Shown: positions 33,266-41,708 of the stretch, in pieces
How the letters are laid out: each line of letters opens with the position of its first letter
How positions within the stretch are numbered: the stretch's first letter is position 1
DNA from: Novosphingobium sp. CF614
GTDB lineage: Bacteria > Pseudomonadota > Alphaproteobacteria > Sphingomonadales > Sphingomonadaceae
Direction: 5' to 3'
Assembly (NCBI RefSeq): GCF_900113255.1
Contig: NZ_FOOR01000023.1
Span: forward strand, 1-43,354
Length of the DNA stretch: 43,354 nt
Made by a program: the position numbers and the translations under genes
The notes under the pieces: model-generated
Told to the model about the DNA's origin: nothing
What the model saw: only the letters and a program-made list of their open reading frames with translations
Database searches by the model: none

Positions 33266-34138
33266 TCAGGCCGTGGCGAGCGGGTTGTGAATCTTGCCGA
33301 GACCCGAGAGGCCCAGCGCGATGCTGACCAGCAGGATAATCCAGGCTCCGAAACCGAGCGTCAGCATCGACATGACGTCGCCGATCGTTGCCAGCGATGT
33401 CAGGTTCCACAGCAGGCCGAAGGCGATCACGCCGGATATACCGCCGGCAAGCGATGCGGCGCGCAGCGAGCGGCCGGTCCAGCTCAGGCCGATCAGCGCC
33501 AGGGCCAGCAGCGGTACGGCATAGGCCAACCACATGAAGCTCAGCAGGAAGGAGCCCATGTGGCTTTCCTCCGACGCGGCGGCGTTGGCGCGCTCGTCCT
33601 GTAGTTCCTTGAGCGCATCACCCGCCGATCCGCCGCTGCCGAACCAGCCGATCGGCGTGCCGGGGCCGGTCGTGGCGATCACAGTCTGCAACCGCTTCTC
33701 GCGTTCGTCGAAGTCCTTGCTGCGGCTTTCGGCTATCTCGCGTTCGGCCTTGGCTTGGTGGGACAGTTCGGTGACGACCGGGTTCAGCCCCAGCAGCGAC
33801 AGGCTCCGCCCGCCGCGCGCGAGGCTGTTGATGGCGGGCATGATGCTGGCGATCAGCAGCAGGATCGCGAGCGGAAAGGCCAGTGTGCCGATGGCGAGCG
33901 AGCGTGCCTTCGCCACCGCCGGGGAGGACGACAGCGCCGCCACGTCGATGCCAGCGCCCGCGACCGGATAGACGCCGACCGCCTCGTCGCCGCGCAGCTC
34001 GAAATCGACCGCGAGCCCGGCCACCGCCGGTTTGTCGCTGCGCCATTCGGTTCCTGCGAAGCCGTAGCGCCTGCCGTCCTCGCCAGTGATCGTGCCGGTG
34101 CCCGAGGAGGCCGTGAAGCCCAGAACCTTCCCCTTCAT
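33266..34138 (-). CDS. Membrane protein with N-terminal cold-shock-like domain
   Basis: The protein has 290 residues. The first 65 (MKGKVLGFTASSGTGTITGE, then RYGFAGTEW and AVAGLAVDFEL) follow a cold-shock OB-fold with degenerate RNA-binding motifs. A membrane helix comes next (SLAIGTLAFPLAILLLIASI), then a charged region of about 80 residues, then three further helices, including FLLSFMWLAYAVPLLALALI and IGDVMSMLTLGFGAWIILLV. The ATG at 34138 begins the OB fold; longer frames run into the promoter region. It is first in a two-gene operon with the secreted protein. Cold-shock domains joined to membrane helices occur in bacteria, but their role is not known to me. Confidence 0.75.
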   Translation of the reverse strand: MKGKVLGFTASSGTGTITGEDGRRYGFAGTEWRSDKPAVAGLAVDFELRGDEAVGVYPVAGAGIDVAALSSSPAVAKARSLAIGTLAFPLAILLLIASIMPAINSLARGGRSLSLLGLNPVVTELSHQAKAEREIAESRSKDFDEREKRLQTVIATTGPGTPIGWFGSGGSAGDALKELQDERANAAASEESHMGSFLLSFMWLAYAVPLLALALIGLSWTGRSLRAASLAGGISGVIAFGLLWNLTSLATIGDVMSMLTLGFGAWIILLVSIALGLSGLGKIHNPLATA

Positions 34139-34160
34139 GATAGGTCTCCCGCTGTTGGAG

Positions 34161-34183
34161 ACTACAAGTGCTGCGCTCGTAGT
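34161..34183. promoter_or_regulatory. Inverted repeat in the divergent promoter region of the kinase locus
   Basis: ACTACAAG (34161-34168) and CTCGTAGT (34176-34183) are inverted arms with one mismatch, seven bases apart. The site lies between the divergent starts at 34138 and 34255. It could be the target of the winged-helix domain encoded at 34255. That link is a guess from position. Confidence 0.4.
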
Positions 34184-34254
34184 TTGCTTGCGGAGGATTG
34201 TTCCTGCCGGTACAAATGTCCTCACGGACTTCTCAAGAAATTCTCAAGGAGCGC

Positions 34255-36987
34255 ATGGCCACCGATTCGTCCCTGCAATCTTCCTCCCGGCGGAGCGATG
34301 GACAGCGGCTTTGGACGTTTGGCAATTGCACTATCGATGAGACGAACCGGCTTCTGACCATCGGCGGCGTCATGGCCGATCTCGAAGCCAAGCCCTTCGA
34401 TATTCTGCTGGAATTGCTTCATCACGCGGGCGAAGTCGTCACCAAGGACGAATTGCTTGATGCGGTCTGGCCGAATGTCACGGTCGCGGAAGGCTCGCTG
34501 ACCACTGCGCTGTCCAAGCTGCGCCGGACCATCGGCGATACCGAAGGCGTGATGATCGTCACCGTGCCGCGCCTCGGTTATCGGTTTGCGGCTCCGGTCA
34601 GTGTTACGCCATCCGCCCCGCAAGCGCCGGTGCTTGCGATCGAGGCGGGAGCGGCTGTGCCCGGCCGCACCAACTGGCATTATGCCGAGCGCCTCGGCCA
34701 CTCGCCGCATGCCGAGGTCTGGCGTATTGCCCATGACAAGACGCGCGATACGCGCGTCCTCAAGCTCGCCGCCGATGCAAGCCGCCTGTGCTCGCTGAAG
34801 CGTGAAGTTGCCGTCGCCCGCCTGCTGCGCGAGTCGCTGGGGGAGCGGGCCGATTTCGTTACCGTCCTCGACTGGAATTTTTCCGAGGCGCCATTCTTCA
34901 TCGAGAGCGCCGATGGCGGGGCCAACTTTGCCGATTGGGCAGCGGCGCAAGGCGGGCTGGCCTCTGTGCCAATGGCGCTGCGCATCGAACTGGTCGCCCA
35001 AGTCGCGAGCACGGTCGCGGCGGCGCATGGCCTGGGCGTACTGCACAAGGACTTGAAGCCCGACAACGTCCTCGTGTCGGTGGATCGCAACGGGCGCTGG
35101 CAGTCCAGGGTGATCGATTTCGGCAGTGCGGTGCTGACGCAGCCGGAGCGGTTCGATGTTCTCGGCATCACCAACACCGCCACGGGCGATGCGATGGATG
35201 GCGCTGTGGGCGGCACCACGCCGTGGATCGCGCCGGAACTCTTCGCTGGGGAAGCTCCCGGCATGGTCGCCGACATCTATGCGCTGGGCGTGATACTCTA
35301 TCAGGTCGTCATCGGCGATCTGCGCCGCCCGCTAGCGACGGGCTGGGAGGCCCATGTCGGCGATCCGCTGCTGCGTGCCGATATCGCGGATGCGACCATC
35401 GGGGACCCGGCAAAGAGGCTGGAAAGCGCTGCCGAACTCGCGCGTCGATTGCACGATCTCGACGGACGCCGCCGTGAGGCGGATGCCGCCAAGGCCGCCG
35501 CCATGCGGGCGCAACTGGCGGAAGCCAAAATGGCGCGAGTCCGAGCTCGACGGCCGTGGATGATCGCCGCGACGCTTGCGTTGCTCCTAGGCACCAGCCT
35601 TTCCGTCACACTGGCAATGCGCGCCGCGCGGGAACGCGACAATGCCCTTCATCAGACCCGCATCGCCGACAGCATCAACGGCTTCCTGGCCAACGACCTG
35701 CTCGCACGCAGCAACCCGTTCCGTTCGGCGAGTGCTGGGGAGAGCTTCGTCGATGTGGTCAAACAGGCATCGCCCCTGATAGATCGGCGCTTTGCCGCCG
35801 AGCCCGCCATTGCCGCGCGCCTGCATCAGACCATCGCCAATGCGTTCGACAAGCGCAGCGATTGGGTCGAAGCCCGAATCGAATATGACCGGGCGGCGGC
35901 ACTCTGGGCAAAGGCTGGCAGCACCAATGCCACGGACGCGATCATCAACCGGCTCCAGCGCGCGATGATGGAAGCCCGTTCGTATCAGGATGGCAGCCCG
36001 GCGCGCGCTCAATCTGAAATTGACCGGGCGCTGCCCGAGATCGGCGCTTTAGCCCATGCTCGGCCGGACGTTGCCGTGTGGCTCGCCTCGGCACGCGGCA
36101 TGGCCGCGTTGGTCAACAACGACATCAAGAAGGCGCAGGAGCAGTTCGACCTGGCCGTCCAAGACGCGGGAAAATTGCCTCAGCTCGATCCGATCGCGCG
36201 GTTGACCTTCCGCCAGCGCCTTGCCTTTACTAAGATACGCCTGGGCGACGGACCGGGTGCGGAACATGATTTCCGGGCGCTCGCGCGGGACTATGCCGCG
36301 ATCGAAGGGCCGGACGGCCCCAATGTGCTGATGACCCGGATGAACCTCACGCAGGCGCTGACGGTCGGCCACGATCATGAAGGGGCGATTGCCGAAGCGA
36401 GCGCGCTTTATCCCCGCCTGGCCGCGCGGCTGGGCGAAGACCATGAGATGACGCTGCAACTGCTGACCACCAAGGCGCAGTCCGAAGGCATGATCGAGAG
36501 GTGGGCGGATGCTATCCGCGATGATCTGCGGGTTCATGAACTCGCGGCGAAGAAGCTGGGATCGCATGCTTTCTTCACCATCGCAAGCCTGACCGATGCA
36601 GCCACAGCGCAATGCCGAAGCGGGCAAGCGGCACAAGGCCTGGCGAATGCGGAGCAGGCGTATCGCGATGCCGTTGCCGGGTTCGGCAAAGTCGCGCTCG
36701 CCGACGCCATCGCCTATACCGTCGCTGAATGCGATATCGATCTCGGCCGTACCGCCGAGGCTGCGGCGCGGCTGGAAGGCATCGACGCCGCAGCGGTCGC
36801 GCAATTGGCGGGCGATGCCGATTGGGGGGCCAACGTCCGGCTCGCATGGGCACGAATCGCGGAGGCCAGCGGTCACAAGGACGCCGCGCGCCAGGAATTG
36901 GAGGCGGTCCGCGCCGTCTACACGGCCAAAAGCGCTGAACCTTACCAAGCGCGCACGTGGCGGGACCTGATGCGAAAGGTATCGTGA
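34255..36987 (+). CDS. Winged-helix / Ser-Thr kinase / transmembrane / TPR fusion protein
   Basis: The protein has 910 residues. Residues 20-112 are an OmpR/CadC-type winged helix (KPFDILLELLHHAGEVVTKD to VPRLGYRF). Residues 142-403 are a protein kinase domain: the invariant lysine in RVLKLA (K170), the catalytic loop HKDLKPDN (D266), DFG (288-290) and APE (326-328). The glycine-rich loop is poor (LGHSPHAEVW). One membrane helix follows (435-455, MIAATLALLLGTSLSVTLAM). The remaining 450 residues are helical and TPR-like, presumably periplasmic. AAGGAG before the ATG at 34255 sets the start. It faces the cold-shock/membrane and secreted-protein genes. A signalling protein that binds DNA and phosphorylates on one side of the membrane and senses on the other is the natural reading. 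Confidence 0.85.
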   Translation: MATDSSLQSSSRRSDGQRLWTFGNCTIDETNRLLTIGGVMADLEAKPFDILLELLHHAGEVVTKDELLDAVWPNVTVAEGSLTTALSKLRRTIGDTEGVMIVTVPRLGYRFAAPVSVTPSAPQAPVLAIEAGAAVPGRTNWHYAERLGHSPHAEVWRIAHDKTRDTRVLKLAADASRLCSLKREVAVARLLRESLGERADFVTVLDWNFSEAPFFIESADGGANFADWAAAQGGLASVPMALRIELVAQVASTVAAAHGLGVLHKDLKPDNVLVSVDRNGRWQSRVIDFGSAVLTQPERFDVLGITNTATGDAMDGAVGGTTPWIAPELFAGEAPGMVADIYALGVILYQVVIGDLRRPLATGWEAHVGDPLLRADIADATIGDPAKRLESAAELARRLHDLDGRRREADAAKAAAMRAQLAEAKMARVRARRPWMIAATLALLLGTSLSVTLAMRAARERDNALHQTRIADSINGFLANDLLARSNPFRSASAGESFVDVVKQASPLIDRRFAAEPAIAARLHQTIANAFDKRSDWVEARIEYDRAAALWAKAGSTNATDAIINRLQRAMMEARSYQDGSPARAQSEIDRALPEIGALAHARPDVAVWLASARGMAALVNNDIKKAQEQFDLAVQDAGKLPQLDPIARLTFRQRLAFTKIRLGDGPGAEHDFRALARDYAAIEGPDGPNVLMTRMNLTQALTVGHDHEGAIAEASALYPRLAARLGEDHEMTLQLLTTKAQSEGMIERWADAIRDDLRVHELAAKKLGSHAFFTIASLTDAATAQCRSGQAAQGLANAEQAYRDAVAGFGKVALADAIAYTVAECDIDLGRTAEAAARLEGIDAAAVAQLAGDADWGANVRLAWARIAEASGHKDAARQELEAVRAVYTAKSAEPYQARTWRDLMRKVS

Positions 36988-37022
36988 CGCAACATCGACA
37001 TAATGTATCGCAAAGAGCAGCA

Positions 37023-37409
37023 TTACTGAGCAGTGATTGATGCTACATATTGCGGTAATGTGCAGCCCAGCGTCGGCGCGAAATCCTGGTCAATCGCCGC
37101 GCGCAGTTCGTCCTTGTGGCGCTGACCCTGCGCGATAGAGCCGAGGTAGCCGATTGTTCCCCCAGCCAGCGCACCTGCAAGAAGCTCGGGCAGAATGCTG
37201 GACTTGTTGGACTTCCCCGCATTGCCCGCGATGCCGACCACGCCGCCCGCCCGTGCACCAATCGCGATGCCGGTCAGGATCTGGTTTGTCTGAAAATTCT
37301 TGATGCAGCTGAACCGCTTACGAGCCTCCAGGCAGCTGTCGGTGAATTTCGCCGGCTTGGCCTGTATGCAAACCGGTGTGGCGAGAATGCAGGCACCGGC
37401 GCATATCAT
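37023..37409 (-). CDS. Small exported glycine-zipper protein
   Basis: The protein has 128 residues. The N-terminus looks like a signal peptide (MICAGACILATPVCIQA). The middle has G-x-x-x-G spaced small residues (IAIGARAGGVVGIAGNAG and LLAGALAGGTIGYLGS) like the glycine zippers of outer-membrane-associated proteins. Five cysteines are present. The start is uncertain, because no good ribosome site precedes the ATG. It lies 22 bases after the frameshifted gene upstream and converges with the kinase gene. No family name is assigned. Confidence 0.5.
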   Translation of the reverse strand: MICAGACILATPVCIQAKPAKFTDSCLEARKRFSCIKNFQTNQILTGIAIGARAGGVVGIAGNAGKSNKSSILPELLAGALAGGTIGYLGSIAQGQRHKDELRAAIDQDFAPTLGCTLPQYVASITAQ

Positions 37410-37431
37410 GGCCAGGAGGCGACGGGGAAGT

Positions 37432-37835
37432 TCAGGCGCTGACGGCAGATTTCAATTCCTTGATCCAGTGTTCGTCGCGCGCGGTATTGCGTACCTCGCT
37501 GCGGTTGGTTTCAATGTGGCGCCGGATCGTCGGGATGTAGCGCGTCAGGCGCTGCAATCCGGCCTTGTCGAGCTCCTTGCCGACCGCTTCGAAAGCCGCT
37601 GCGATTTGCGGCGCGTCGGCGGCGGAAAGCGCTTCGATGCCACTGAAATAGAGCGCATAGCTGGCGTCCCGCTCGCGCCGGTGCGCGGCAGTTGCGCAAG
37701 CAAAGCGTCGTATTCGCGTTTTTCGTCGGGCAACAGCTGCGTGGGATCGGCGCCGAGCCCGGCGGCCAGCGTCTCGACCTGATCGATCCGCGCGCCTCGT
37801 TCTGCGCACCCTGCGCCTTCGGGCGTGGGGTGCTG
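37432..37835 (-). pseudogene. Frameshifted and N-terminally truncated gene of unknown family
   Basis: Two adjacent minus-strand frames join into one protein-like sequence. The first part reads ARIDQVETLAAGLGADPTQL, then PDEKREYDALLAQLP. Near 37670-37690 the frame shifts, and it continues as ERDASYALYFSGIEALSAAD, then GLQRLTRYIPTIRRHI, to a stop at 37432. No start codon exists for the first part, which meets an in-frame TAG at 37836-37838. The first part somewhat resembles the end of an Xre-type repressor, but that is only a resemblance. A sequencing error at the shift cannot be excluded. Confidence 0.55.
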
Positions 37836-37900
37836 CTATGAGTGCGGCGATTCAGCGTGGCAGCTTATGGTTTGCTTATGCGTGGCGCACTTACGGAAAC

Positions 37901-37918
37901 GGGCAGCTTTCGCTGCCC
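37901..37918 (-). terminator. Likely terminator of tRNA-Pro
   Basis: GGGCAGC and GCTGCCC form a perfect seven-base-pair stem with a four-base loop, 28 bases past the 3' end of the tRNA. On the minus strand GTTTCC follows, so the T-run is short. Position and stem strength support a transcription terminator. Confidence 0.5.
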
Positions 37919-37946
37919 ACTAAACGCTTGTAAAAGCAGGTAAAAT

Positions 37947-38023
37947 TGGTCGGGACGAGAGGATTCGAACCTCCGACCCCCACACCCCCAGTGTGATGCG
38001 CTACCAGGCTGCGCTACGTCCCG
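37947..38023 (-). tRNA. tRNA-Pro(GGG)
   Basis: The minus strand folds as a full cloverleaf: acceptor CGGGACG/CGTCCCG, D stem GCGC/GCGC around AGCCTGGTA, anticodon stem TCACA/TGTGG with loop CTGGGGG giving anticodon GGG, and T arm GAGG-TTCGAAT-CCTC. The discriminator A and the CCA end (37947-37949) are encoded. Length is 77 bases. Confidence 0.95.
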
Positions 38024-38303
38024 ACCGGAGCCGCGCCCTATAGGCACCTCTCCGGGGATGTGCAAGCGCTCCGGCAAAGAGTTTTATCCCCCGCTTGAAC
38101 GCGCCGCGCGTGGGCTTATCTGTGGGCGCGATCGGCGGAGGGACGCGCGCGCCTCGCGTTGCCAGTGCCGCGCTTTATTGCTAACCGCCCGCATCCGACC
38201 CGCACCATCGGGGTCCGTGATGGAATTTCCCCGGCGAGGCGTGCGGCGATTGAGGCCGGCGCGATTCGCCGGCGGACCAATACGAGAAGGCCCTTTCAGT
38301 CCA

Positions 38304-38639
38304 ATGCAGACCTCGATCCTTGACCAGCTCGCCGCCTCCGCCTCCGCCGGGGCGCCGCCGGCCTGGGTAACCTACCTGCCCTTCGTCGCGATGGGGCTGA
38401 TCTTCTGGTTCCTGATCCTGCGCCCGCAGATGAAGCAGCAGAAGGAACACAAGGCCAAGCTGGGCGCGCTCAAGAAGGGCGACGAGGTGCTGACCGGTGG
38501 TGGCTTCGTCGGCAAAGTGCTCAAGGTTGACGAGAGCTATGCCGAAGTGGAGATCGCTCAAGGGGTGAAGGTAAAGGCGCTCAAGTCCACGATCGTGGAT
38601 GTGATCCCGCCCGCCGGCTCGAAGCCCGCGAACGACTGA
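38304..38639 (+). CDS. yajC: Preprotein translocase subunit YajC
   Basis: The protein has 111 residues. A short N-terminus is followed by one membrane helix (YLPFVAMGLIFWFLILRPQM) and the cytoplasmic part with KAKLGALKKGDEVLTGGGFVG and VKALKSTIVDV. YajC associates with SecDF and the SecYEG channel. The ATG at 38304 is set by family length; the longer frame is upstream non-coding. secD follows after 71 bases. Confidence 0.95.
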   Translation: MQTSILDQLAASASAGAPPAWVTYLPFVAMGLIFWFLILRPQMKQQKEHKAKLGALKKGDEVLTGGGFVGKVLKVDESYAEVEIAQGVKVKALKSTIVDVIPPAGSKPAND

Positions 38640-38710
38640 GCCGGGGCGACCCGGCAGTTTTCCAGGGCGCCCCGGCATGGCGGCGCCCATTCGGAGAGAA
38701 GCCACAGGCA

Positions 38711-40324
38711 ATGCTCGAATTTCCCACCTGGAAGAAGCTGTGGTATTGGGGGCTGACGCTGGCCATCGCCGCTGCCGCGCTGCCTTCCCTGTTCGCCGTC
38801 TCCGGGCTTCCCTGGCCCAAGCTGTTGCCCGATCCGCAAGTCAGCCTGGGTTTGGACCTTGCCGGCGGCAGCCATATCCTGCTTGAGGCCGATCAGAAGC
38901 AGGTCGGCCAGCAGCGGCTGGAGAGCATGGAGGAATCGGTCCGGGGCCGGCTCAAGCTGGCCGACCCGCGCATCGACATCGGCGATATCTCCAGCGCCGG
39001 CGGCCGCCTGACCTTCATGCTCAAGGATCCCTCGCAAGTGGATGCCGCGCGTGAGGAGATCCTGCCGCTGACCAGCGGCGCGGGCCTGACCGGGCAGCGG
39101 GACTGGGACATCAAGGTGGAGGACGGCAGCCGTTTCGTGCTCACCCCTACCCCCGAGGGGCTGGACCAGGCGGTGTCGAACGCGATGGATTCGGCGATCG
39201 AAGTGGTGCGCAAGCGCATCGACGCGCTCGGCACCCGCGAGCCGACGATCATCCGCCAGGGCGAAAATCGCATCGTCGTGCAAGTTCCCGGCCTCGACGA
39301 TCCGCAGGCGCTGAAGAATCTGCTGGGCCAGACCGCCAAGCTCGAATTCAAGCTGGTCGACGATGCCGCCGCGCCGAGCGACGTGGCGCAGGGCATCGCG
39401 CCCCCGGGCGACGAGATCGTCCCTTACGCCGATCAGCAGGAAGCGAAGATCGCGGGTGCTCCCGCGCTCGCGGTCAAGCGCCTGGGCGGCATCAAGGGCG
39501 ATCAGCTCACCGATGCCAAGCAGTCTTTCGACAGCCGCAACAACACCCCGGTGGTCTCGATCACCTTCGACCAGACCGGCGGCGCCAAGTTCGCCAAGCT
39601 GACCAGCGAGAACGTGGACAAGCGTTTTGCCATCATCCTGGACGGCAAAGTGCTTTCCGCGCCCAAGATCAACGAGCCGATCATGGGCGGCAGCGCGCAG
39701 ATTTCCGGCAGCTTCACCGTGCAGTCGGCCACCCAGCTCGCCATCGCGCTGCGCTCCGGCGCGCTTCCGGTGGACCTCACGGTGGTGGAGGAACGCACCG
39801 TCGGCCCGGACCTGGGCGCGGATTCGATCCGCAAGGGCCTGATCGCGATGGGCGTCGGCTCGGGGCTTGTGGTCCTGCTGATGGTGGCGGTCTACGGCCG
39901 TTTCGGCATCTACGCGACCATCGCGCTGGTCTTCAACGTGATGATGATCCTGGGCGTGATGGCGGTCATGGGCACTACCCTGACGCTGCCCGGCATCGCC
40001 GGCTTCGTGCTCACCATCGGCGCCGCCGTCGATGCCAACGTGCTGATCTACGAACGCATGCGCGAGGAGCGCAAGAAGGGCCGGCGCGTGATCGCCGCGG
40101 TGGAGAACGGCTACAAGGAAGCCAGCCGCGCGATCTACGACGCCAACGTCACCAACTTCATCGCCGGCGTGCTGCTCTTCGCTTTCGGCTCGGGCCCGGT
40201 TCGCGGCTTCGCGGTGGTGCTCATCATCGGCCTGTTCACGTCGGTCTTCACCGGCGTGACGCTGACCCGCATGTGGGTCGCCGACTGGCTGCGCAGGGCG
40301 CGGCCGACCGAACTGAACGTATAA
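38711..40324 (+). CDS. secD: Protein translocase subunit SecD
   Basis: The protein has 537 residues of the RND type. It has an N-terminal membrane helix (LTLAIAAAALPSLFAV), D1 motif SLGLDLAGGSHILLE, the large periplasmic P1 region, then five helices starting at GLIAMGVGSGLVVLLMVAVY, with the D4 motif GAAVDANVLIYERMREE that carries the proton-path aspartate. It uses the proton gradient to pull exported proteins into the periplasm. Its stop lies 12 bases before secF. Confidence 0.96.
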   Translation: MLEFPTWKKLWYWGLTLAIAAAALPSLFAVSGLPWPKLLPDPQVSLGLDLAGGSHILLEADQKQVGQQRLESMEESVRGRLKLADPRIDIGDISSAGGRLTFMLKDPSQVDAAREEILPLTSGAGLTGQRDWDIKVEDGSRFVLTPTPEGLDQAVSNAMDSAIEVVRKRIDALGTREPTIIRQGENRIVVQVPGLDDPQALKNLLGQTAKLEFKLVDDAAAPSDVAQGIAPPGDEIVPYADQQEAKIAGAPALAVKRLGGIKGDQLTDAKQSFDSRNNTPVVSITFDQTGGAKFAKLTSENVDKRFAIILDGKVLSAPKINEPIMGGSAQISGSFTVQSATQLAIALRSGALPVDLTVVEERTVGPDLGADSIRKGLIAMGVGSGLVVLLMVAVYGRFGIYATIALVFNVMMILGVMAVMGTTLTLPGIAGFVLTIGAAVDANVLIYERMREERKKGRRVIAAVENGYKEASRAIYDANVTNFIAGVLLFAFGSGPVRGFAVVLIIGLFTSVFTGVTLTRMWVADWLRRARPTELNV

Positions 40325-40336
40325 GGGACAGCTTCG

Positions 40337-41323
40337 ATGCGCCTGCTCAAACTCGTTCCCGACAACACCAACATCCACTTCCTGCGCTGGCGGGTGCCGT
40401 TCTACGTGGTCAGCATGATCCTGATCGCGGCGAGCTGGGGCATGGTCATGACCAAGGGGTTGAACTACGGCATCGACTTCGCCGGCGGCCAGGAAATCGA
40501 CGCGACTTTCACCCGGTCGGCCGAGGCGCCGGTGGCCGAGCTGCGCGACGAGATCGAAAAGCTGGGCTACGGCGATCCGGTGATCCAGCGCTTCGGCGGG
40601 GCCAACGTGGTATCGATCCGCACCAAACTGCCCGCCGAGGCGGAAGCCAATGCCGGCGCCGCCGAGGCGATCAGCAAGAAGATCGTCGCGACGATCCGCG
40701 CCGGCCACCCCGACGTGCGCATCGATTCGATCAGCACCGTCTCGGGCAAGGTCTCCGGCGAGTTCCGCAACATGGCGATCTACGCGCTCGGCGCGGCGAT
40801 GCTGGCGGTCGCGATCTATATCTGGGTGCGCTTCGAATGGCAGTTCGGCGCGGGCGCGCTGTTCGCGCTGTTCCACGACGTTTCGCTGACACTGGGCATG
40901 TTCGCGCTGTTCCAGATGGAATTCAGCCTGCAGATCATCGCGGCCTTGCTGGCGCTCATCGGCTATTCGCTCAACGACACGATCGTCGTCTACGACCGTA
41001 TCCGCGAAGACCTCAAGAAATTCCGCCGCATGCCGCTGCCCGAACTGCTCGACATGTCGGTGAACGAGACCCTGGCCCGCACGGTCATGACATCGGCCTC
41101 GCTGCTGCTGGCGCTGGTCCCGCTGCTGTTCTTCGGACCGGAAAGCCTGTTCGGCATGACGGCGGCGATCACGCTGGGCATCTTCGTGGGCACTTATAGC
41201 TCGATCTACATGGCGGCCCCGATCCTGATCTGGCTGGGCGTGAGCGGAGACAGCTTCGTGCCCACCGAAACCGCGGTCGAGCGTCAGGAGCGCATGGCGC
41301 GGGAGCGCAGCGCCAAGCCCTGA
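40337..41323 (+). CDS. secF: Protein translocase subunit SecF
   Basis: The protein has 328 residues. The first helix (WRVPFYVVSMILIAASW) and the GLNYGIDFAGGQEIDATF segment match SecF D1. The C-terminal helices include FALFHDVSLTLGMFALF and GYSLNDTIVVYDRIREDLKK, where N and D belong to the D4 motif. The ATG at 40337 has GGGACAG upstream. It is the third gene of the yajC-secD-secF operon. Confidence 0.96.
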   Translation: MRLLKLVPDNTNIHFLRWRVPFYVVSMILIAASWGMVMTKGLNYGIDFAGGQEIDATFTRSAEAPVAELRDEIEKLGYGDPVIQRFGGANVVSIRTKLPAEAEANAGAAEAISKKIVATIRAGHPDVRIDSISTVSGKVSGEFRNMAIYALGAAMLAVAIYIWVRFEWQFGAGALFALFHDVSLTLGMFALFQMEFSLQIIAALLALIGYSLNDTIVVYDRIREDLKKFRRMPLPELLDMSVNETLARTVMTSASLLLALVPLLFFGPESLFGMTAAITLGIFVGTYSSIYMAAPILIWLGVSGDSFVPTETAVERQERMARERSAKP

Positions 41324-41708
41324 CGAAGGATGGGTACGCCCCGCTGCGATGGTCTTGGGCGTCCGCCGGGGCGACGGGGGATTACCGGTTCATCCCGAGC
41401 GGAATCGTAGCCGGAGGCGTGGATAGTTTTGCAGGGCCCTGGATTGCTTCGGCGGCCTCGCTGTTAGCGGTGCATACGCTGAACGGCCTCGGCACCGGCT
41501 TTGGACATGGCCGATATCGCCACTGGCCGGCCGAAAAGGAGCTTTGTCGGGTGGCCCTCATGACGGTCATTTTCTGCAACCATGATCGGCCGCTCCGGCC
41601 TCGATAACAGCGCCCGCTTTCGGATACGCAGCAGCAAGGCTAGCTGTCTGGTTGCGACACATCACTGGCATAGTAAAGGATGCGGTCTACTTCAGCGACG
41701 AGAGCCCG
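41324..41708. other. Gap between secF and the lipoprotein gene
   Basis: Several short frames are open in these 385 bases, but none has a ribosome site, a recognisable motif or consistent codon use. The region just after secF has GC-rich inverted segments (GCCCCG and CGGGGC about 25 bases apart) that might contribute to termination. I see no RNA gene or repeat. Confidence 0.5.

Noticed and set aside
37947..38023. tRNA-Pro as the attachment site of an island
   Set aside because: I found no second copy of the tRNA 3' end and no integrase gene in the window, so the accessory genes beside it cannot be tied to tRNA integration.
38558..40876. A 772-codon open frame on the minus strand across secD and secF
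   Set aside because: It is antisense to two certain genes, is rich in H, R, D and G as expected of reversed GC-rich codons, and shows no family motif.
41382..41607. Short ORFs on both strands between secF and the lipoprotein gene
   Set aside because: They lack ribosome sites and recognisable motifs, and overlap each other antisense.
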